Shown: positions 26,884-35,635, counted from the stretch's first letter. The stretch is 64,000 nucleotides of DNA from Streptomyces sp. NRRL S-455 (GCF_000717875.1 NZ_JOCT01000001.1:62001-126000); one strand, 5' to 3'. Numbers and translations are program-made. The notes: generated by a model from the sequence alone, not told the origin.

Positions 26884-27045
26884 CCGGGCGGTGACCACCT
26901 CCTTCCCCTCCCGCGGGGGGTGCCGCCGAGGCGTACGCCGCCGGGTGCCGTCAGCCCGGGGCGCCCGCCCTCGGGACCTGCCGAGGCGGGCCGGGAACCG
27001 GCATGCCCCTTGAGGGCTGCACGATGCCTTTCCCGTCTCGCCTTC

Positions 27046-27070
27046 TGTACCTACTGGTATGTACAGTAGG
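27046..27070. promoter_or_regulatory. Overlapping palindromes, likely TetR autoregulatory operator
   Basis: CCTACTG at 27050-27056 pairs with CAGTAGG at 27064-27070 across a 7-nt centre. TGTAC at 27046-27050 pairs with GTACA at 27061-27065. The pair ends 3 nt before the start codon of the TetR gene at 27074. Position and size fit a TetR operator covering the promoter and start. Confidence 0.65.
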
Positions 27071-27073
27071 CGC

Positions 27074-27637
27074 ATGAGTACGTCGGAACGGCTGATCGAG
27101 TCCACTCGCGAGCTGCTGTGGGAGCGCGGCTACGTGGGCACGAGCCCCAAGGCGATCCTCGAGCGGGCGGACGCCGGGCAGGGAAGTATGTACCACCACT
27201 TCAAGGGCAAGCCCGATCTCGCCCTGGCCGCGATCCGGCGGACAGCCGAGGAGATGCGAGCCGGAGCCGCGGCAGTGCTCGACGGCCCGGGCACGCCCTA
27301 CGAGCGAGTCGAGGCGTATCTGCGGCGCGAGCGGGACGTGCTGCGGGGCTGCCCGATCGGCCGGCTGACCATGGACCCGGACGTGGTCGCCAGCGCCGAA
27401 CTGCGCGCACCGGTCGACGAGACGCTGGACTGGCTCCGTGGACGGCTCGCCGGGATCGTCGAGGAGGGCAAGGAGCAGGGCCTGTTCGCGCTCTCGCTGG
27501 ACGGCGAGGAGATCGCGGCGGCGATCGTCGCGACCGTCCAGGGCGGCTACGTCCTCGCCCGCGCCTCCGGCAACCCGGCCGCGTTCGACGCCGGAGTGCG
27601 GGGCCTGCTGTCCCTGCTGGCACCCCGACCCGCCTGA
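27074..27637 (+). CDS. TetR-family transcriptional regulator
   Basis: The protein has 187 residues. The N-terminal helix-turn-helix reads RLIESTRELLWERGYVGTSP, then KAILERADAGQGSMYHHFKGKPDLALAAI, a classic TetR domain. The C-terminal ligand domain contains CPIGRLTMDPDVV and LGGY-like segments as in the YxaF/LmrA-type subgroup. The ATG at 27074 is preferred because the ATG at 27059 lies inside the operator palindrome. It is the first gene of an operon with the DUF4865 gene (10-nt gap) and a phosphotriesterase-like gene. It probably represses all three and responds to their substrate. Confidence 0.9.
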   Translation: MSTSERLIESTRELLWERGYVGTSPKAILERADAGQGSMYHHFKGKPDLALAAIRRTAEEMRAGAAAVLDGPGTPYERVEAYLRRERDVLRGCPIGRLTMDPDVVASAELRAPVDETLDWLRGRLAGIVEEGKEQGLFALSLDGEEIAAAIVATVQGGYVLARASGNPAAFDAGVRGLLSLLAPRPA

Positions 27638-27647
27638 GGAGACACGC

Positions 27648-28226
27648 ATGCATGCCACGCAGTACGGACTGACCCTGCCGGCCGACTACGACATGGGCGT
27701 CATCCGCGACCGTGTCGCCCGGCGGGGGCATCTGCTCGACGACTGGGACGGACTCGGCCTCAAGGCCTATCTGGTGCGCGAGCGCGGACTGCGCGGCTCG
27801 CCGGTCAACCAGTACGCGCCCTTCTATCTGTGGAACACCGTCGAAGGCATGAACGCCTTCCTCTGGGGCGGCGGGTTCCAGGGAATCAGCAACGACTTCG
27901 GGCGGCCGTCCGTGCGGCAGTGGACGGGGCTCGCGTTCGAGGAAGGGACCGGTGCGGACGCGCGGTTCGCGGTACGGCGGTGCCAACCGGTACCCGACGT
28001 GGGCGGGTTGGCCGAGACGGTCGAGGACGCCGTGCGTGAGACCCGGCGGCTCGCGGCGGAGGACGGGGTTCTGCTCGCTGCGGCGGCCGTCGACACGAGC
28101 CGGTGGGAACTGGTGCACTTCTCCCTCTGGGAACACGACACGCCCAAGGCCGACGGCGACGTGTTCGAGGTGCTGCACCTGTCGGCGCCGGGCCGGGACC
28201 GGCTGCCGCGGGGGCGCCAGTGGTGA
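27648..28226 (+). CDS. DUF4865 family protein
   Basis: The protein has 192 residues. MHATQYGLTLPADYDMGVIRDRV, then GLGLKAYLVRERGLRGSPVNQYAPFYLWN and MNAFLWGGGFQGISNDFGRPSVRQWTG are the conserved blocks of DUF4865. The fold is expected to be a ferredoxin-like dimeric alpha/beta barrel. The conserved Tyr/Trp/Asn surface suggests a small-molecule binding or monooxygenase-like role, but none is established. The ATG at 27648 sits 10 nt after the TetR stop. Its TGA overlaps the GTG of the next gene by 4 nt, so all three genes are coexpressed. Confidence 0.8.
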   Translation: MHATQYGLTLPADYDMGVIRDRVARRGHLLDDWDGLGLKAYLVRERGLRGSPVNQYAPFYLWNTVEGMNAFLWGGGFQGISNDFGRPSVRQWTGLAFEEGTGADARFAVRRCQPVPDVGGLAETVEDAVRETRRLAAEDGVLLAAAAVDTSRWELVHFSLWEHDTPKADGDVFEVLHLSAPGRDRLPRGRQW

Positions 28227-29131
28227 GCGCGGTCCGTACGGTGCTGGGGGACGTGGCGCCCGGGGATCTGGGCGTGTGCGACGCCCACGACCACCTGTTC
28301 TTCGGCAGTCCCCGGCTGCCGGGCCAGGAACTGAGCGGCGTGGCGGCGGCACGGGCGGAACTGGTCGCGTTCCGGGAGCAGGGCGGACAGGCCGTGGTGC
28401 AGTGGACGCCGTACGGGCTCGGGCGGCGGGCCGCCGATCTGCCGCCGCTGTCCCGGGAGACCGGCGTGCACGTGGTGGCGGCGACCGGCCTGCACCAGGC
28501 CGTGCACTACGACGAGGAGGCGCTCGACGGGCTGCGGGGCCGGCTCGCCGAGGTGTTCGTCTCGGAACTCACCACGAGCATCGGCGTGTCGGGGGTGCGG
28601 GCGGGGCTCGTCAAGGTCGCGGGCGGATTCCACGCCCTGGACGCGCACGCCCGCTGGACCATGGCGGCGGCGGCCGAAGCGCATCACGCCACGGGCGTGA
28701 CCGTCGCCGTGCACCTGGAGCTGGGCACCGGCGCGCTGGACGTCCTCGACCTGCTGTGCGGTGAGTTGGGGGTGCCGCCGCACCGTGTGGTGCTCGGGCA
28801 TCTGAACCGCTCCCCCGACCTGGTGGTGCACCGCCAGGCGGCGGAGTACGGCTGCTATCTGGCCTTCGACGGCCCGTCACGGGCGAACCACGCCACGGAC
28901 TGGCGGATGCCGGACGCCGTTCGGGCGCTCGCCGACGCCGGGTTCGGTGACCGGCTGCTGCTGGGCGCCGACACCACGACGGCCCCCGCCCGCTCGGTGG
29001 GCGGCGGCCCCGGGATGCCGTACCTGCTGCGCCGGGTGCGTCCGCGGCTCGTGGAGGCCGTGGGCGAGGAACTGGTGGGACGCGTCCTCGCGGAGAACCC
29101 GGGCCGGGCGTTCGCCGTGGAGTGGCGCTGA
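28223..29131 (+). CDS. Phosphotriesterase-family amidohydrolase
   Basis: The protein has 302 residues and a complete binuclear metal site: His22 and His24 in CDAHDHLFF, carboxylated Lys131 in AGLVKVAG, His164 in VAVHLELG, His193 in VLGHLNRSPD, and Asp250 in LLLGADTTT. Family members hydrolyse lactones, phosphotriesters or related esters. True phosphotriesterases are rare, and lactonase activity is the more common native function. The GTG start overlaps the DUF4865 stop (GTGA). The TetR regulator suggests induction by the substrate. The substrate itself is unknown. Confidence 0.85.
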   Translation: MSAVRTVLGDVAPGDLGVCDAHDHLFFGSPRLPGQELSGVAAARAELVAFREQGGQAVVQWTPYGLGRRAADLPPLSRETGVHVVAATGLHQAVHYDEEALDGLRGRLAEVFVSELTTSIGVSGVRAGLVKVAGGFHALDAHARWTMAAAAEAHHATGVTVAVHLELGTGALDVLDLLCGELGVPPHRVVLGHLNRSPDLVVHRQAAEYGCYLAFDGPSRANHATDWRMPDAVRALADAGFGDRLLLGADTTTAPARSVGGGPGMPYLLRRVRPRLVEAVGEELVGRVLAENPGRAFAVEWR

Positions 29132-29171
29132 CCGGCGTGGCGCCGGCCTCAGGATCCTTTGAGAGGCCCCC

Positions 29172-29594
29172 TCAGCCCCCGGCCTGGTCGCTGTCCTTCA
29201 TCTCGCCCCAGCCGTGCCAGCGGTCCACCTCGATCCAGGCGCTGACCCGGGGCCGGACCCGGTCCGGGTAGGGCTTGCCCAGGTAGTGCCGGGCGAGGAG
29301 GTCGATGTCGGTCAGGCCCTCGTCGTCGTACATCTCGGTGACGCGGCCGATGAGGGTGACGTGGGTGTACCAGTCGTCACCGGCGAGGACGGTGAGCGTC
29401 ACGCGCGGGTCGCGGCGCAGGTGCTTCAGGCGGACGCGGCCGGCGTCGAGGTTGACCAGCACCCGGCCGTCCTTCCACGCGTACCAGGTGGCGGTCGAGA
29501 CCGGTGCGCCGTCGGAGCGCAGGGTGGCCATGACACACGGGTTGGGCCGGCTCAGCAGGGCGTCGGCCTCGGGGGGCAGCGGCGGCTTGGACAC
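29172..29594 (-). CDS. PPOX-class (pyridoxamine oxidase-like) F420/FMN-dependent protein
   Basis: The protein has 140 residues. ALLSRPNPCVMATLRSDGAP, then VSTATWYAWKDGRVLVNLDAGRVRLKHLRRDPRVTLTVL is the split beta-barrel of the flavin/deazaflavin-dependent oxidoreductase family. Actinobacterial members commonly use F420. WYTHVTLIGRVTEMYDDEG and the ARHYLGKPY segment support this family. The GTG at 29594 follows GGAGGT with 6-nt spacing. It sits 18 nt downstream of the 3-hydroxyisobutyrate-dehydrogenase-like gene and is probably cotranscribed. The reaction is unknown. Confidence 0.82.
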   Translation of the reverse strand: MSKPPLPPEADALLSRPNPCVMATLRSDGAPVSTATWYAWKDGRVLVNLDAGRVRLKHLRRDPRVTLTVLAGDDWYTHVTLIGRVTEMYDDEGLTDIDLLARHYLGKPYPDRVRPRVSAWIEVDRWHGWGEMKDSDQAGG

Positions 29595-29612
29595 AGGGAT
29601 ACCTCCAGGTGG

Positions 29613-30503
29613 TCAGGCGGACGGTTTCTCGTCGAAGCTGGCGAAGTAGGCCGCGACCATGTCCTCGTCGCCGTGCCCTTGGGCGGCGGCACGCTCCATC
29701 CGGGCGGCGGCCGCTTCGGCGACGTCCAGGCGGACGCCGCCCTCGGCGCCGGCCTCGACGATCAGGCGGGCGTCCTTGGCGGCCGTGCTCACCGCGAACT
29801 GGGGCGGCGTCAGGCGGTCGTTGAGGAGCAGGTCGGACTTGGCGCGCAGATAGCCCATGTCGAGCGGGCCGCCGGCGACGAGGCCGAAGAAGTCGGCCGG
29901 GTCGACGTCAAGAGCCTTCGCCAGCGCCAGGGCCTCGCCGGCGGCGGCCGTGACCGCGAGTACCCAGCTGTTGGCGACCAGCTTCAGCCGGGTGGCCCCG
30001 CCCTCCGCCCCGTCCTCGCCCGCCCACACCGTGCGGGCACCGACGGCGTCGAAGACCGGGGTCACCTTCTCGCGGCCCCCGGTGGGGCCGGCGGCGAGCA
30101 CGGTCAGTTTTCCTGCCTCGGCGGGCTGGCGGGTGCCCAGGACGGGGGCGTCGTAGAAGACCAGTCCGTGATCGCCGGCGAAGGCGGCCAGAGTGCCGAT
30201 GGACTCGAGGCCGGCGGTCGTGGACTGCACCCAGACGGTGCCGTGGCGCAGGGCGGGGGCGGCCTGGCGCATCGTGTCCAGCGTGGCGGGACCGTCGTGC
30301 AGCATGGTCAGGACGACGTCACTGTCCTGTACCGCTTGCGCGGGGGTGTCCGCGACGCGCACCCCTTCGGCGGCCAGCGGCTCGGCCTTGGCGCGGGTGC
30401 GGTTCCAGGCGCGGACGGTGTGCCCGGCCCGGGCGAGGTTGCGGGCCATCGCGGCGCCCATGATGCCGGTGCCCAGGACGCTCACGGTGAGCTTGTCGGT
30501 CAT
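29613..30503 (-). CDS. NAD(P)-dependent beta-hydroxyacid dehydrogenase (3-hydroxyisobutyrate dehydrogenase-like)
   Basis: The protein has 296 residues. The N-terminal Rossmann motif VSVLGTGIMGAAMARNL starts at residue 7. VWVQSTTAGLESIGTL and YDAPVLGTRQPAEAGKLTVLAAG follow. The catalytic lysine lies in ATRLKLVANSWVLAVTAAAGEALAL. The C-terminal helical domain reads LLLNDRLTPPQFAVSTAAKDARLIVEAGAEGGV. The family covers 3-hydroxyisobutyrate, tartronate semialdehyde and imine reduction. The N-terminal GTGIMG with WNRT after it indicates NADP preference, which is a soft inference. It is the first gene of a two-gene unit with the PPOX protein. Confidence 0.85.
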   Translation of the reverse strand: MTDKLTVSVLGTGIMGAAMARNLARAGHTVRAWNRTRAKAEPLAAEGVRVADTPAQAVQDSDVVLTMLHDGPATLDTMRQAAPALRHGTVWVQSTTAGLESIGTLAAFAGDHGLVFYDAPVLGTRQPAEAGKLTVLAAGPTGGREKVTPVFDAVGARTVWAGEDGAEGGATRLKLVANSWVLAVTAAAGEALALAKALDVDPADFFGLVAGGPLDMGYLRAKSDLLLNDRLTPPQFAVSTAAKDARLIVEAGAEGGVRLDVAEAAAARMERAAAQGHGDEDMVAAYFASFDEKPSA

Positions 30504-30670
30504 TGCGTCGAACTTCCTCGTTGGTGCGGTGCGGGCATGCTGCCTGCGGACCAGCGTGCCCGCTCAGCGGCGAGCCTGCCCGGAAGCGGCGCGGACAAGC
30601 CTGCCGACCGTTCGCGCCCACCGCGATGAGCCCCCTCCCGAGTCCCGCCCGGAGTCTGCTGCGAAGGGCC

Positions 30671-31909
30671 CTAAGTGAGTGCCCCGAGCGGGTCGTCCAA
30701 CACCGGCTGCCAGGCCAGTTCGGCGGCGCCGACCAGGCTGTTGTGGTCGAGCGTGCACGGCAGGATCGGGACGCCGCCGCTCTGGCCCCACAGGCTGCGG
30801 TCGGCGACGACGGCGCGCAGCCGGTCCGGATCGGCGTCCAGGAGGGTGCGGTGCAGACCGCCGAGGATGATCCGGTCCGGATTGAGGATGTTGACCAGCC
30901 CGGCGAGCCCGAGGCCGAGCCGGTCGATGAGGGCCTTGGTGGCGGCGCGGACGCCCGGGTCGTCGTAGTGGTGGCGGACCAGGTCGATGGACTGCTGGAG
31001 CAGGGACACCTCGGGGCCCGGCTCACGTCCCGCCTCCGTGAGGAAGGCCAGCGGGTCGGTCTCCACGTCCAGGCAGCCGCGGCTGCCGCAGTGGCAGGGG
31101 CGGCCCTCGGGGTGCACGGTGAGGTGCCCGACCTCCAGGGCGAGGCCCGAACTGCCCCGGTGCAGGCGGCCGTCCAGGACGAGCGCGCCGCCGACGCCCC
31201 GGTGGCCGGTGGCCACGCACAGCAGGTCGCGGGCACCGCGTCCGGCGCCGTGCCGGTGCTCGGCGAGCGCGGCGAGGTTGACGTCGTTCGCGGCGAACGC
31301 GGGTCCGTCGATGCCGGCCGCACGCACCTGCTCGGCGAAGATGTCCCGCACGGGCGCGCCCGCGGGCCAGGCCAGGTGCAGGGGGTTGAGGGCCAGGCCC
31401 TCGGGTTCGGCGACCGCGGACGGTACGGCGAGCCCCGCGCCCACGCACCGGCGTCCGGTCCCGCGCAGCAGCTCGGCGCCCGCCGTGACCACGGAGGCGA
31501 GCACCTTCGCCGGGTCCGCGTCGACGACCTCGCAGCCGGGCGTGGTGGCGACGATCCGGCCGCCCAGGCCGACCAGCGCCGCCCGGAATCCGTCCGCGTG
31601 CACCTGGGCGGCGAGCGCGACAGGCCCTTCGTCGGCGACGGCCAGCTTGTGCGAGGGCCTGCCCTGCGAGCCGGCCGCCGCGGCGGGCCGGGCGTCGACC
31701 CGGATCAGCCCGAGCGCCTCCAGTTCGGCGGCGACGGCACCGGCCGTCGCCCGGGTCACCCCGAGCTCGGCGGTGAGCACGGCCCGGGTGGGGGCACGTC
31801 CGGTGTGCACGAGTTCCAGTGCGGGCCCGAGCGCTGACCGCCCCCGTTCGAGCCGCGTCCTCGAGGTGCTCCCATCCCCCGCCGGCCGGGGGTCCGCCTT
31901 CCCGCTCAT
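30671..31909 (-). CDS. ROK-family transcriptional regulator (NagC/XylR type)
   Basis: The protein has 412 residues. A winged helix-turn-helix (about 30-75, RAVLTAELGVTRATAGAVAAELEALGLIRV) precedes a ROK sugar-kinase-like domain. The zinc motif CHCGSRGCLDVE is intact, preceded by GHLTVHPEGRP. FAANDVNLAALAEHRHGAG is the sugar-binding segment. ROK repressors respond to sugars or sugar phosphates. No sugar transporter is adjacent; the downstream gene is a dehydrogenase 167 nt away, so the target operon is uncertain. Confidence 0.88.
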   Translation of the reverse strand: MSGKADPRPAGDGSTSRTRLERGRSALGPALELVHTGRAPTRAVLTAELGVTRATAGAVAAELEALGLIRVDARPAAAAGSQGRPSHKLAVADEGPVALAAQVHADGFRAALVGLGGRIVATTPGCEVVDADPAKVLASVVTAGAELLRGTGRRCVGAGLAVPSAVAEPEGLALNPLHLAWPAGAPVRDIFAEQVRAAGIDGPAFAANDVNLAALAEHRHGAGRGARDLLCVATGHRGVGGALVLDGRLHRGSSGLALEVGHLTVHPEGRPCHCGSRGCLDVETDPLAFLTEAGREPGPEVSLLQQSIDLVRHHYDDPGVRAATKALIDRLGLGLAGLVNILNPDRIILGGLHRTLLDADPDRLRAVVADRSLWGQSGGVPILPCTLDHNSLVGAAELAWQPVLDDPLGALT

Positions 31910-31946
31910 GAGGGCGAGTCTCCCATGATCCGCCGGGCCGGGCGGC

Positions 31947-32588
31947 CTACAGCCCGCTGACCCGGAGCGTGATGTTGAGCCGTCCCGTCAGTCCGAGTCC
32001 GGGTGGCGCCGTGCCCGCGTGCACACGGGGAACACCGTGGTAGGCGAGCCGGGACGGGCCACCGAAGACGAACAGGTCACCGCTGCACAGCTCGACATCG
32101 GTGTACGGGCGGGCGCGGGTCTCGGTGTTGCCGAAGCGGAAGACGCAGGTGTCACCGAGGCTCAGCGACACCACTGGAGCGTCCGACTTCTCGTCGCTGT
32201 CGCGGTGCATTCCCATGCGGGCGTCGCCGTCGTAGAAGTTGATGAGGGCGATGTCGTAAGCGGCGACCCGTTCACCCAGTGCGTCCAGCACCGCCCGGCT
32301 GCCCAGCTCGCCCAGCCATCCGGGGAACGGCTTGACGGGGGCGCCGTCGCCGTCGACGACCGTGCGGGCGTAGGCGTACGGGTACCAGTGCCATCCCAGG
32401 CATACCTGCCGGGCGGTCATGGTGCCGCCGCCGGGCGTGCGAACCGTGCGCAGCCCCGCCGGTGGGCGTGCCCACTCCCGGCAGGCCTCGAGCAGCTCGC
32501 GCTGGTGCCGCGCGTCCAGCCAGCCGGGCACGTGCACCGCGCGCGGTGCGACCTCCGTACGTTCCCGGGGAAACAGCTCGGCGTCCAT
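31947..32588 (-). CDS. AlkB-like Fe(II)/2-oxoglutarate-dependent dioxygenase
   Basis: The protein has 213 residues. Fe ligands are His128 and Asp130 in MHRDSDE and His184 in AYHGVPRV. The 2-oxoglutarate-binding pair is in RLNITLR (Arg203 and Arg209), matching the AlkB signature RxNxTxR. AYDIALINFYDGDARMGMHRD and SLSLGDTCVFRFG are the core strands. AlkB proteins repair alkylated bases (1-methyladenine, 3-methylcytosine) by oxidative demethylation. The ATG at 32588 is preferred because GGGGGAGG lies 8 nt upstream. It is divergent from RlmG with 56 nt between. Confidence 0.9.
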   Translation of the reverse strand: MDAELFPRERTEVAPRAVHVPGWLDARHQRELLEACREWARPPAGLRTVRTPGGGTMTARQVCLGWHWYPYAYARTVVDGDGAPVKPFPGWLGELGSRAVLDALGERVAAYDIALINFYDGDARMGMHRDSDEKSDAPVVSLSLGDTCVFRFGNTETRARPYTDVELCSGDLFVFGGPSRLAYHGVPRVHAGTAPPGLGLTGRLNITLRVSGL

Positions 32589-32644
32589 GCTTCCCATCCT
32601 CCCCCACCGGTCGTGAGCTGCGGCTCGGCTAGCCTTGACGCACG

Positions 32645-33790
32645 ATGGACGACCGTATGACGACGCCGTGGGGCGAGCTCGCGCTGAGCCGTTTTCCCGA
32701 GGACCCGCGAGACAGGCTGCGCGCCTGGGACGCCTCCGACGAGTATCTGCTGAGGCATCTGGCCGAGGAGAAGGTCCCGTTGCCGGGCACGGTGGTGGTC
32801 GTCGGGGACCGCTGGGGCGCGCTGGTCACGGCGCTGGCGGCGCACCGGCCGGTGCAGATCACCGACTCGTACCTGGCGCAGGAGGCGACGCGGGCGAACC
32901 TCGCGCGGGCCGGAGCGGAACCCGGTGCGGTGCGGCTGCTCACCACGCAGGATCCGCCGCCGGAGCGGATCGACGTGCTGCTGGTACGGGTGCCGAAGAG
33001 CCTGGCACTGCTGGAGGACCAGTTGCTGCGGCTGGCGCCGGCGGTGCACGCGGGGACGGTCGTGGTCGGGGCGGGCATGGTGAAGGAGATCCACACCTCG
33101 ACGCTCCAGCTCTTCGAGCGGATCCTCGGCCCGACCCGCACCTCGCTCGCCGAGAAGAAGGCCCGGCTGATCTTCTGCACGCCGGATCCCGCACTGGAGC
33201 GGCCCGCCAGTCCGTGGCCGTACGTCTACACGCTCCCGGACGGCATCGGCCCGGCGGCGGGACGCACGGTCGTCAACCACGCCGGGGTCTTCTGCGCTGA
33301 CCGGCTCGACATCGGGACCCGGTTCTTCCTCCGGCATCTGCCGAGCGGCGGGGGCGGCCGGCGGGTGGTGGACCTGGGCTGCGGCAACGGCGTGGTCGGT
33401 ACGGCGGTTGCGCTGGCCGACCCGGCGGCCGAGGTGCTGTTCGTGGACGAGTCGTTCCAGGCCGTGGCCTCGGCGGAGGCGACATACAAGGCGAACGGTA
33501 TGCCGGGGCACGCCGAGTTCCGGGTCGGCGACGGGCTGGCGGGCGTACCGTCCGGCAGTGTCGACCTGGTCCTGAACAACCCGCCGTTCCACTCGCACCA
33601 GGCGACGACGGACGCCACCGCCTGGCGGATGTTCACCGGGGCGCGGCGTACGCTGCGGCCGGGTGGTGAGCTGTGGGTGATCGGCAACCGGCACCTCGGC
33701 TACCACGTCAAGCTGCGGCGGCTGTTCGGCAACAGTCACCTGGTGGCGAGCGATCGCAAGTTCGTGGTGCTGAAGGCCGTCAAGCTGTAG
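32645..33790 (+). CDS. 23S rRNA (guanine-N2)-methyltransferase RlmG-like
   Basis: The protein has 381 residues with two Rossmann-like domains, as in RlmG/RsmC. The N-terminal degenerate one covers about 45-190. The C-terminal catalytic one has VVDLGCGNGVVGTAVAL near 240 and the amino-methyltransferase motif NNPPFH near 310. RHLGYHVKLRRLFGN is highly characteristic of RlmG, which methylates G1835 of 23S rRNA to m2G. VASDRKFVVLKAVK closes the domain. The start at 32645 is used; an ATG at 32657 is possible. Confidence 0.85.
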   Translation: MDDRMTTPWGELALSRFPEDPRDRLRAWDASDEYLLRHLAEEKVPLPGTVVVVGDRWGALVTALAAHRPVQITDSYLAQEATRANLARAGAEPGAVRLLTTQDPPPERIDVLLVRVPKSLALLEDQLLRLAPAVHAGTVVVGAGMVKEIHTSTLQLFERILGPTRTSLAEKKARLIFCTPDPALERPASPWPYVYTLPDGIGPAAGRTVVNHAGVFCADRLDIGTRFFLRHLPSGGGGRRVVDLGCGNGVVGTAVALADPAAEVLFVDESFQAVASAEATYKANGMPGHAEFRVGDGLAGVPSGSVDLVLNNPPFHSHQATTDATAWRMFTGARRTLRPGGELWVIGNRHLGYHVKLRRLFGNSHLVASDRKFVVLKAVKL

Positions 33791-33813
33791 CCCCGCCGAG
33801 GGCATGACGGCTG

Positions 33814-34674
33814 TCAGGCCGTAGCCCCGCCGAGGACGTGCAGGGTCCGGGCCACCGCCCGTGTCATCGCGTCCCGTCCCACCGTCAGGTAGCCGCGCGG
33901 ATCGACCGCTTCGGGGCGTTCGGTGAGGAAGTCCCGGATCGCGCCGGTCAGCGCGATGTTCAGGGCCGTGCCGATGTTGACCTTGGTGATGCCGCCCTCG
34001 ACCGCGGCCGTGAGTTCGCCGTCCGGAACGCCCGAGGAGCCGTGCAGGACGAGCGGGACGTCCAGGGCGGCGGACAGTCGTGTGAGGAGAGCGTGGTCGA
34101 GGGCGGCGGTGCGGGTCGTCATGGCGTGGGCGCTGCCGATGGCGACGGCCAGGGAGTCCACACCGGAGTCGGCGACGAAGGACCGTGCCTCGTCGGGGTC
34201 GGTGCGGGCGCCCGGGGCGTGGGCGTCCAGCGGGGGTCTGCCGTTCTTGCCGCCGATCTGCCCCAACTCGGCCTCGATCCACAGCCCCCGGTCGTGTGCC
34301 CAGCCGACGGCCGCCCGGGTCGCGGCGAGGTTCTCGGCGTAGGGCAGCCGGGCCGCGTCGTACATCACGGAGCTGAAGCCGGCCTCCGCTGCCTGGTGCA
34401 GGAGCGCCTCGCTCTGTACGTGGTCGAGGTGCAACGCGACCGGCACGGCTGCGTGTTCGGCGGCGGCGAGGGCCGCCCGGGCGAGCGGGAGGAGCCGTCC
34501 GCCGCGGAACTTGACCGCGTTCTCGCTGACCTGGAGGACGACGGGGGTGTGCACGGACTCGGCGCCGGCGATGACGGCCTCGACGTGTTCCAGGGTGATG
34601 ACGTTGAACGAGGCGACGGCCGAACGGGCCGCGGCGGCGCGGGTGACGAGTTCTCCGGTCGTGGTGAGGGGCAC
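33814..34674 (-). CDS. Class II fructose/tagatose-bisphosphate aldolase (KbaY/GatY type)
   Basis: The protein has 286 residues. Catalytic Asp84 and zinc ligand His85 lie in VALHLDHVQ. Other zinc ligands are His183 in AIGSAHAMTT and His211 in PLVLHGSSGVPD. IEAELGQIGGKNG and ITKVNIGTALNIALTGAIRD match the family. These enzymes cleave tagatose- or fructose-1,6-bisphosphate to dihydroxyacetone phosphate and glyceraldehyde-3-phosphate. The GTG at 34674 follows GGAG. It lies 20 nt after a SIS-domain gene that resembles AgaS, so the pathway is probably amino-sugar or galactitol-type catabolism through tagatose phosphates. Confidence 0.85.
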   Translation of the reverse strand: MPLTTTGELVTRAAAARSAVASFNVITLEHVEAVIAGAESVHTPVVLQVSENAVKFRGGRLLPLARAALAAAEHAAVPVALHLDHVQSEALLHQAAEAGFSSVMYDAARLPYAENLAATRAAVGWAHDRGLWIEAELGQIGGKNGRPPLDAHAPGARTDPDEARSFVADSGVDSLAVAIGSAHAMTTRTAALDHALLTRLSAALDVPLVLHGSSGVPDGELTAAVEGGITKVNIGTALNIALTGAIRDFLTERPEAVDPRGYLTVGRDAMTRAVARTLHVLGGATA

Positions 34675-34694
34675 GGTGTCTCCAGGGTCGGCGG

Positions 34695-35576
34695 TCAGGG
34701 CGCGAGGATCACCGAGCGCGTCAGGTGGCGCGGGCTGTCCGGGTCGAGGCCGCGGGAGGCGGCGACGGCGACCGCGAGGCGCTGGGCGCGGACCAGTTCG
34801 GCGAGGGGGTCGAGTCGCCCCTCGATCCACGTTCCGCCGGTGGACCGCACCTGTGCTGCGAGACCCTCGGGTGCTTCTCCGACCATCCAGGTCGCTGAGC
34901 CGCTGGTGGTGACGCTGATGGGTCCGTGCCGGTATTCCATCGCCGGGTAGGCCTCGGCCCAGGACAGCGACGCCTCGCGCATCTTCAGCGCTGCCTCGTT
35001 GGCCAGGCCGACGGTCCAGCCGCGTCCCAGGAAGGTGAACTGGGCGCACTCCACGAGCCCTTGGGGCAAGGGCTCCGTCAGGGCGGTGCGCGCGTCGGTG
35101 ACGGCGGTGTCGCGGTGGAGGCCCAGGTGGGCGCGGAGCAGGGTGAGGGCTGTCGTGGCGAACCTCGTCTGGACGACGGATCGTTCGTCGGCGAAGTCCA
35201 GGACGGCGAGCTCGTCGGCGGCCGTCATCACCGGCGTGTCCGGGTCGGCCGTGATCGCGGTGGTGCGGGTGCGGCCCTTCAGCCGGCCGAGCAGGTCGAG
35301 GACTTCGGTCGTCGTGCCGGAGCGGGTGAGGGCCACGACCCGGTCGTAGCCGCGGCCGTACGGGAACTCCGAGGCGGCGAAGGCGTCGGTCTCGCCCTGG
35401 CCCGCGCTCTCACGCAGAACCGCGGCGGCCTGCGCCATGAAGTACGAGGTGCCGCAGCCGACGATCGCCACCCTCTCCCCCGGCACGGGCAGCGCCTCGG
35501 CGAACCGCTCCGCCTCCGAGGCGGCGCGGGTCCAGCACTCGGGCTGGGTGGTCAGCTCGTCCTCGACATGCGTCAT
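34695..35576 (-). CDS. SIS-domain sugar isomerase/deaminase (AgaS-like)
   Basis: The protein has 293 residues with two SIS domains, like the C-terminal half of GlmS. The first contains RVAIVGCGTSYFMAQAAAVL and VVALTRSGTTTEVLDLL. The second contains FLGRGWTVGLANEAALKMRE and AEAYPAMEYRHGPISVT. These segments form the hexose-phosphate site. AgaS-type enzymes deaminate/isomerise galactosamine-6-phosphate to tagatose-6-phosphate. The ATG at 35576 is preceded by GGAAGG. It is the first gene of the operon with the class II aldolase and is transcribed divergently from a DeoR repressor gene. No kinase or transporter is in the operon. Confidence 0.83.
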   Translation of the reverse strand: MTHVEDELTTQPECWTRAASEAERFAEALPVPGERVAIVGCGTSYFMAQAAAVLRESAGQGETDAFAASEFPYGRGYDRVVALTRSGTTTEVLDLLGRLKGRTRTTAITADPDTPVMTAADELAVLDFADERSVVQTRFATTALTLLRAHLGLHRDTAVTDARTALTEPLPQGLVECAQFTFLGRGWTVGLANEAALKMREASLSWAEAYPAMEYRHGPISVTTSGSATWMVGEAPEGLAAQVRSTGGTWIEGRLDPLAELVRAQRLAVAVAASRGLDPDSPRHLTRSVILAP

Positions 35577-35605
35577 GCCGCACCTTCCGCTCTGATTGTT
35601 CCTGC

Positions 35606-35635
35606 AAGATAGCGCGCACTTTCGAGCAACAACAA
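35606..35635 (-). promoter_or_regulatory. Promoter of the SIS/aldolase operon
   Basis: On the minus strand a -35 TTGTTG (35635-35630), an 18-bp spacer and a -10 TATCTT (35611-35606) form a sigma-70-type promoter about 30 nt before the SIS gene. The spacer contains CTCGAAAG. TTGTT/AACAA sequences flank it and may be part of a DeoR operator. Confidence 0.55.
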
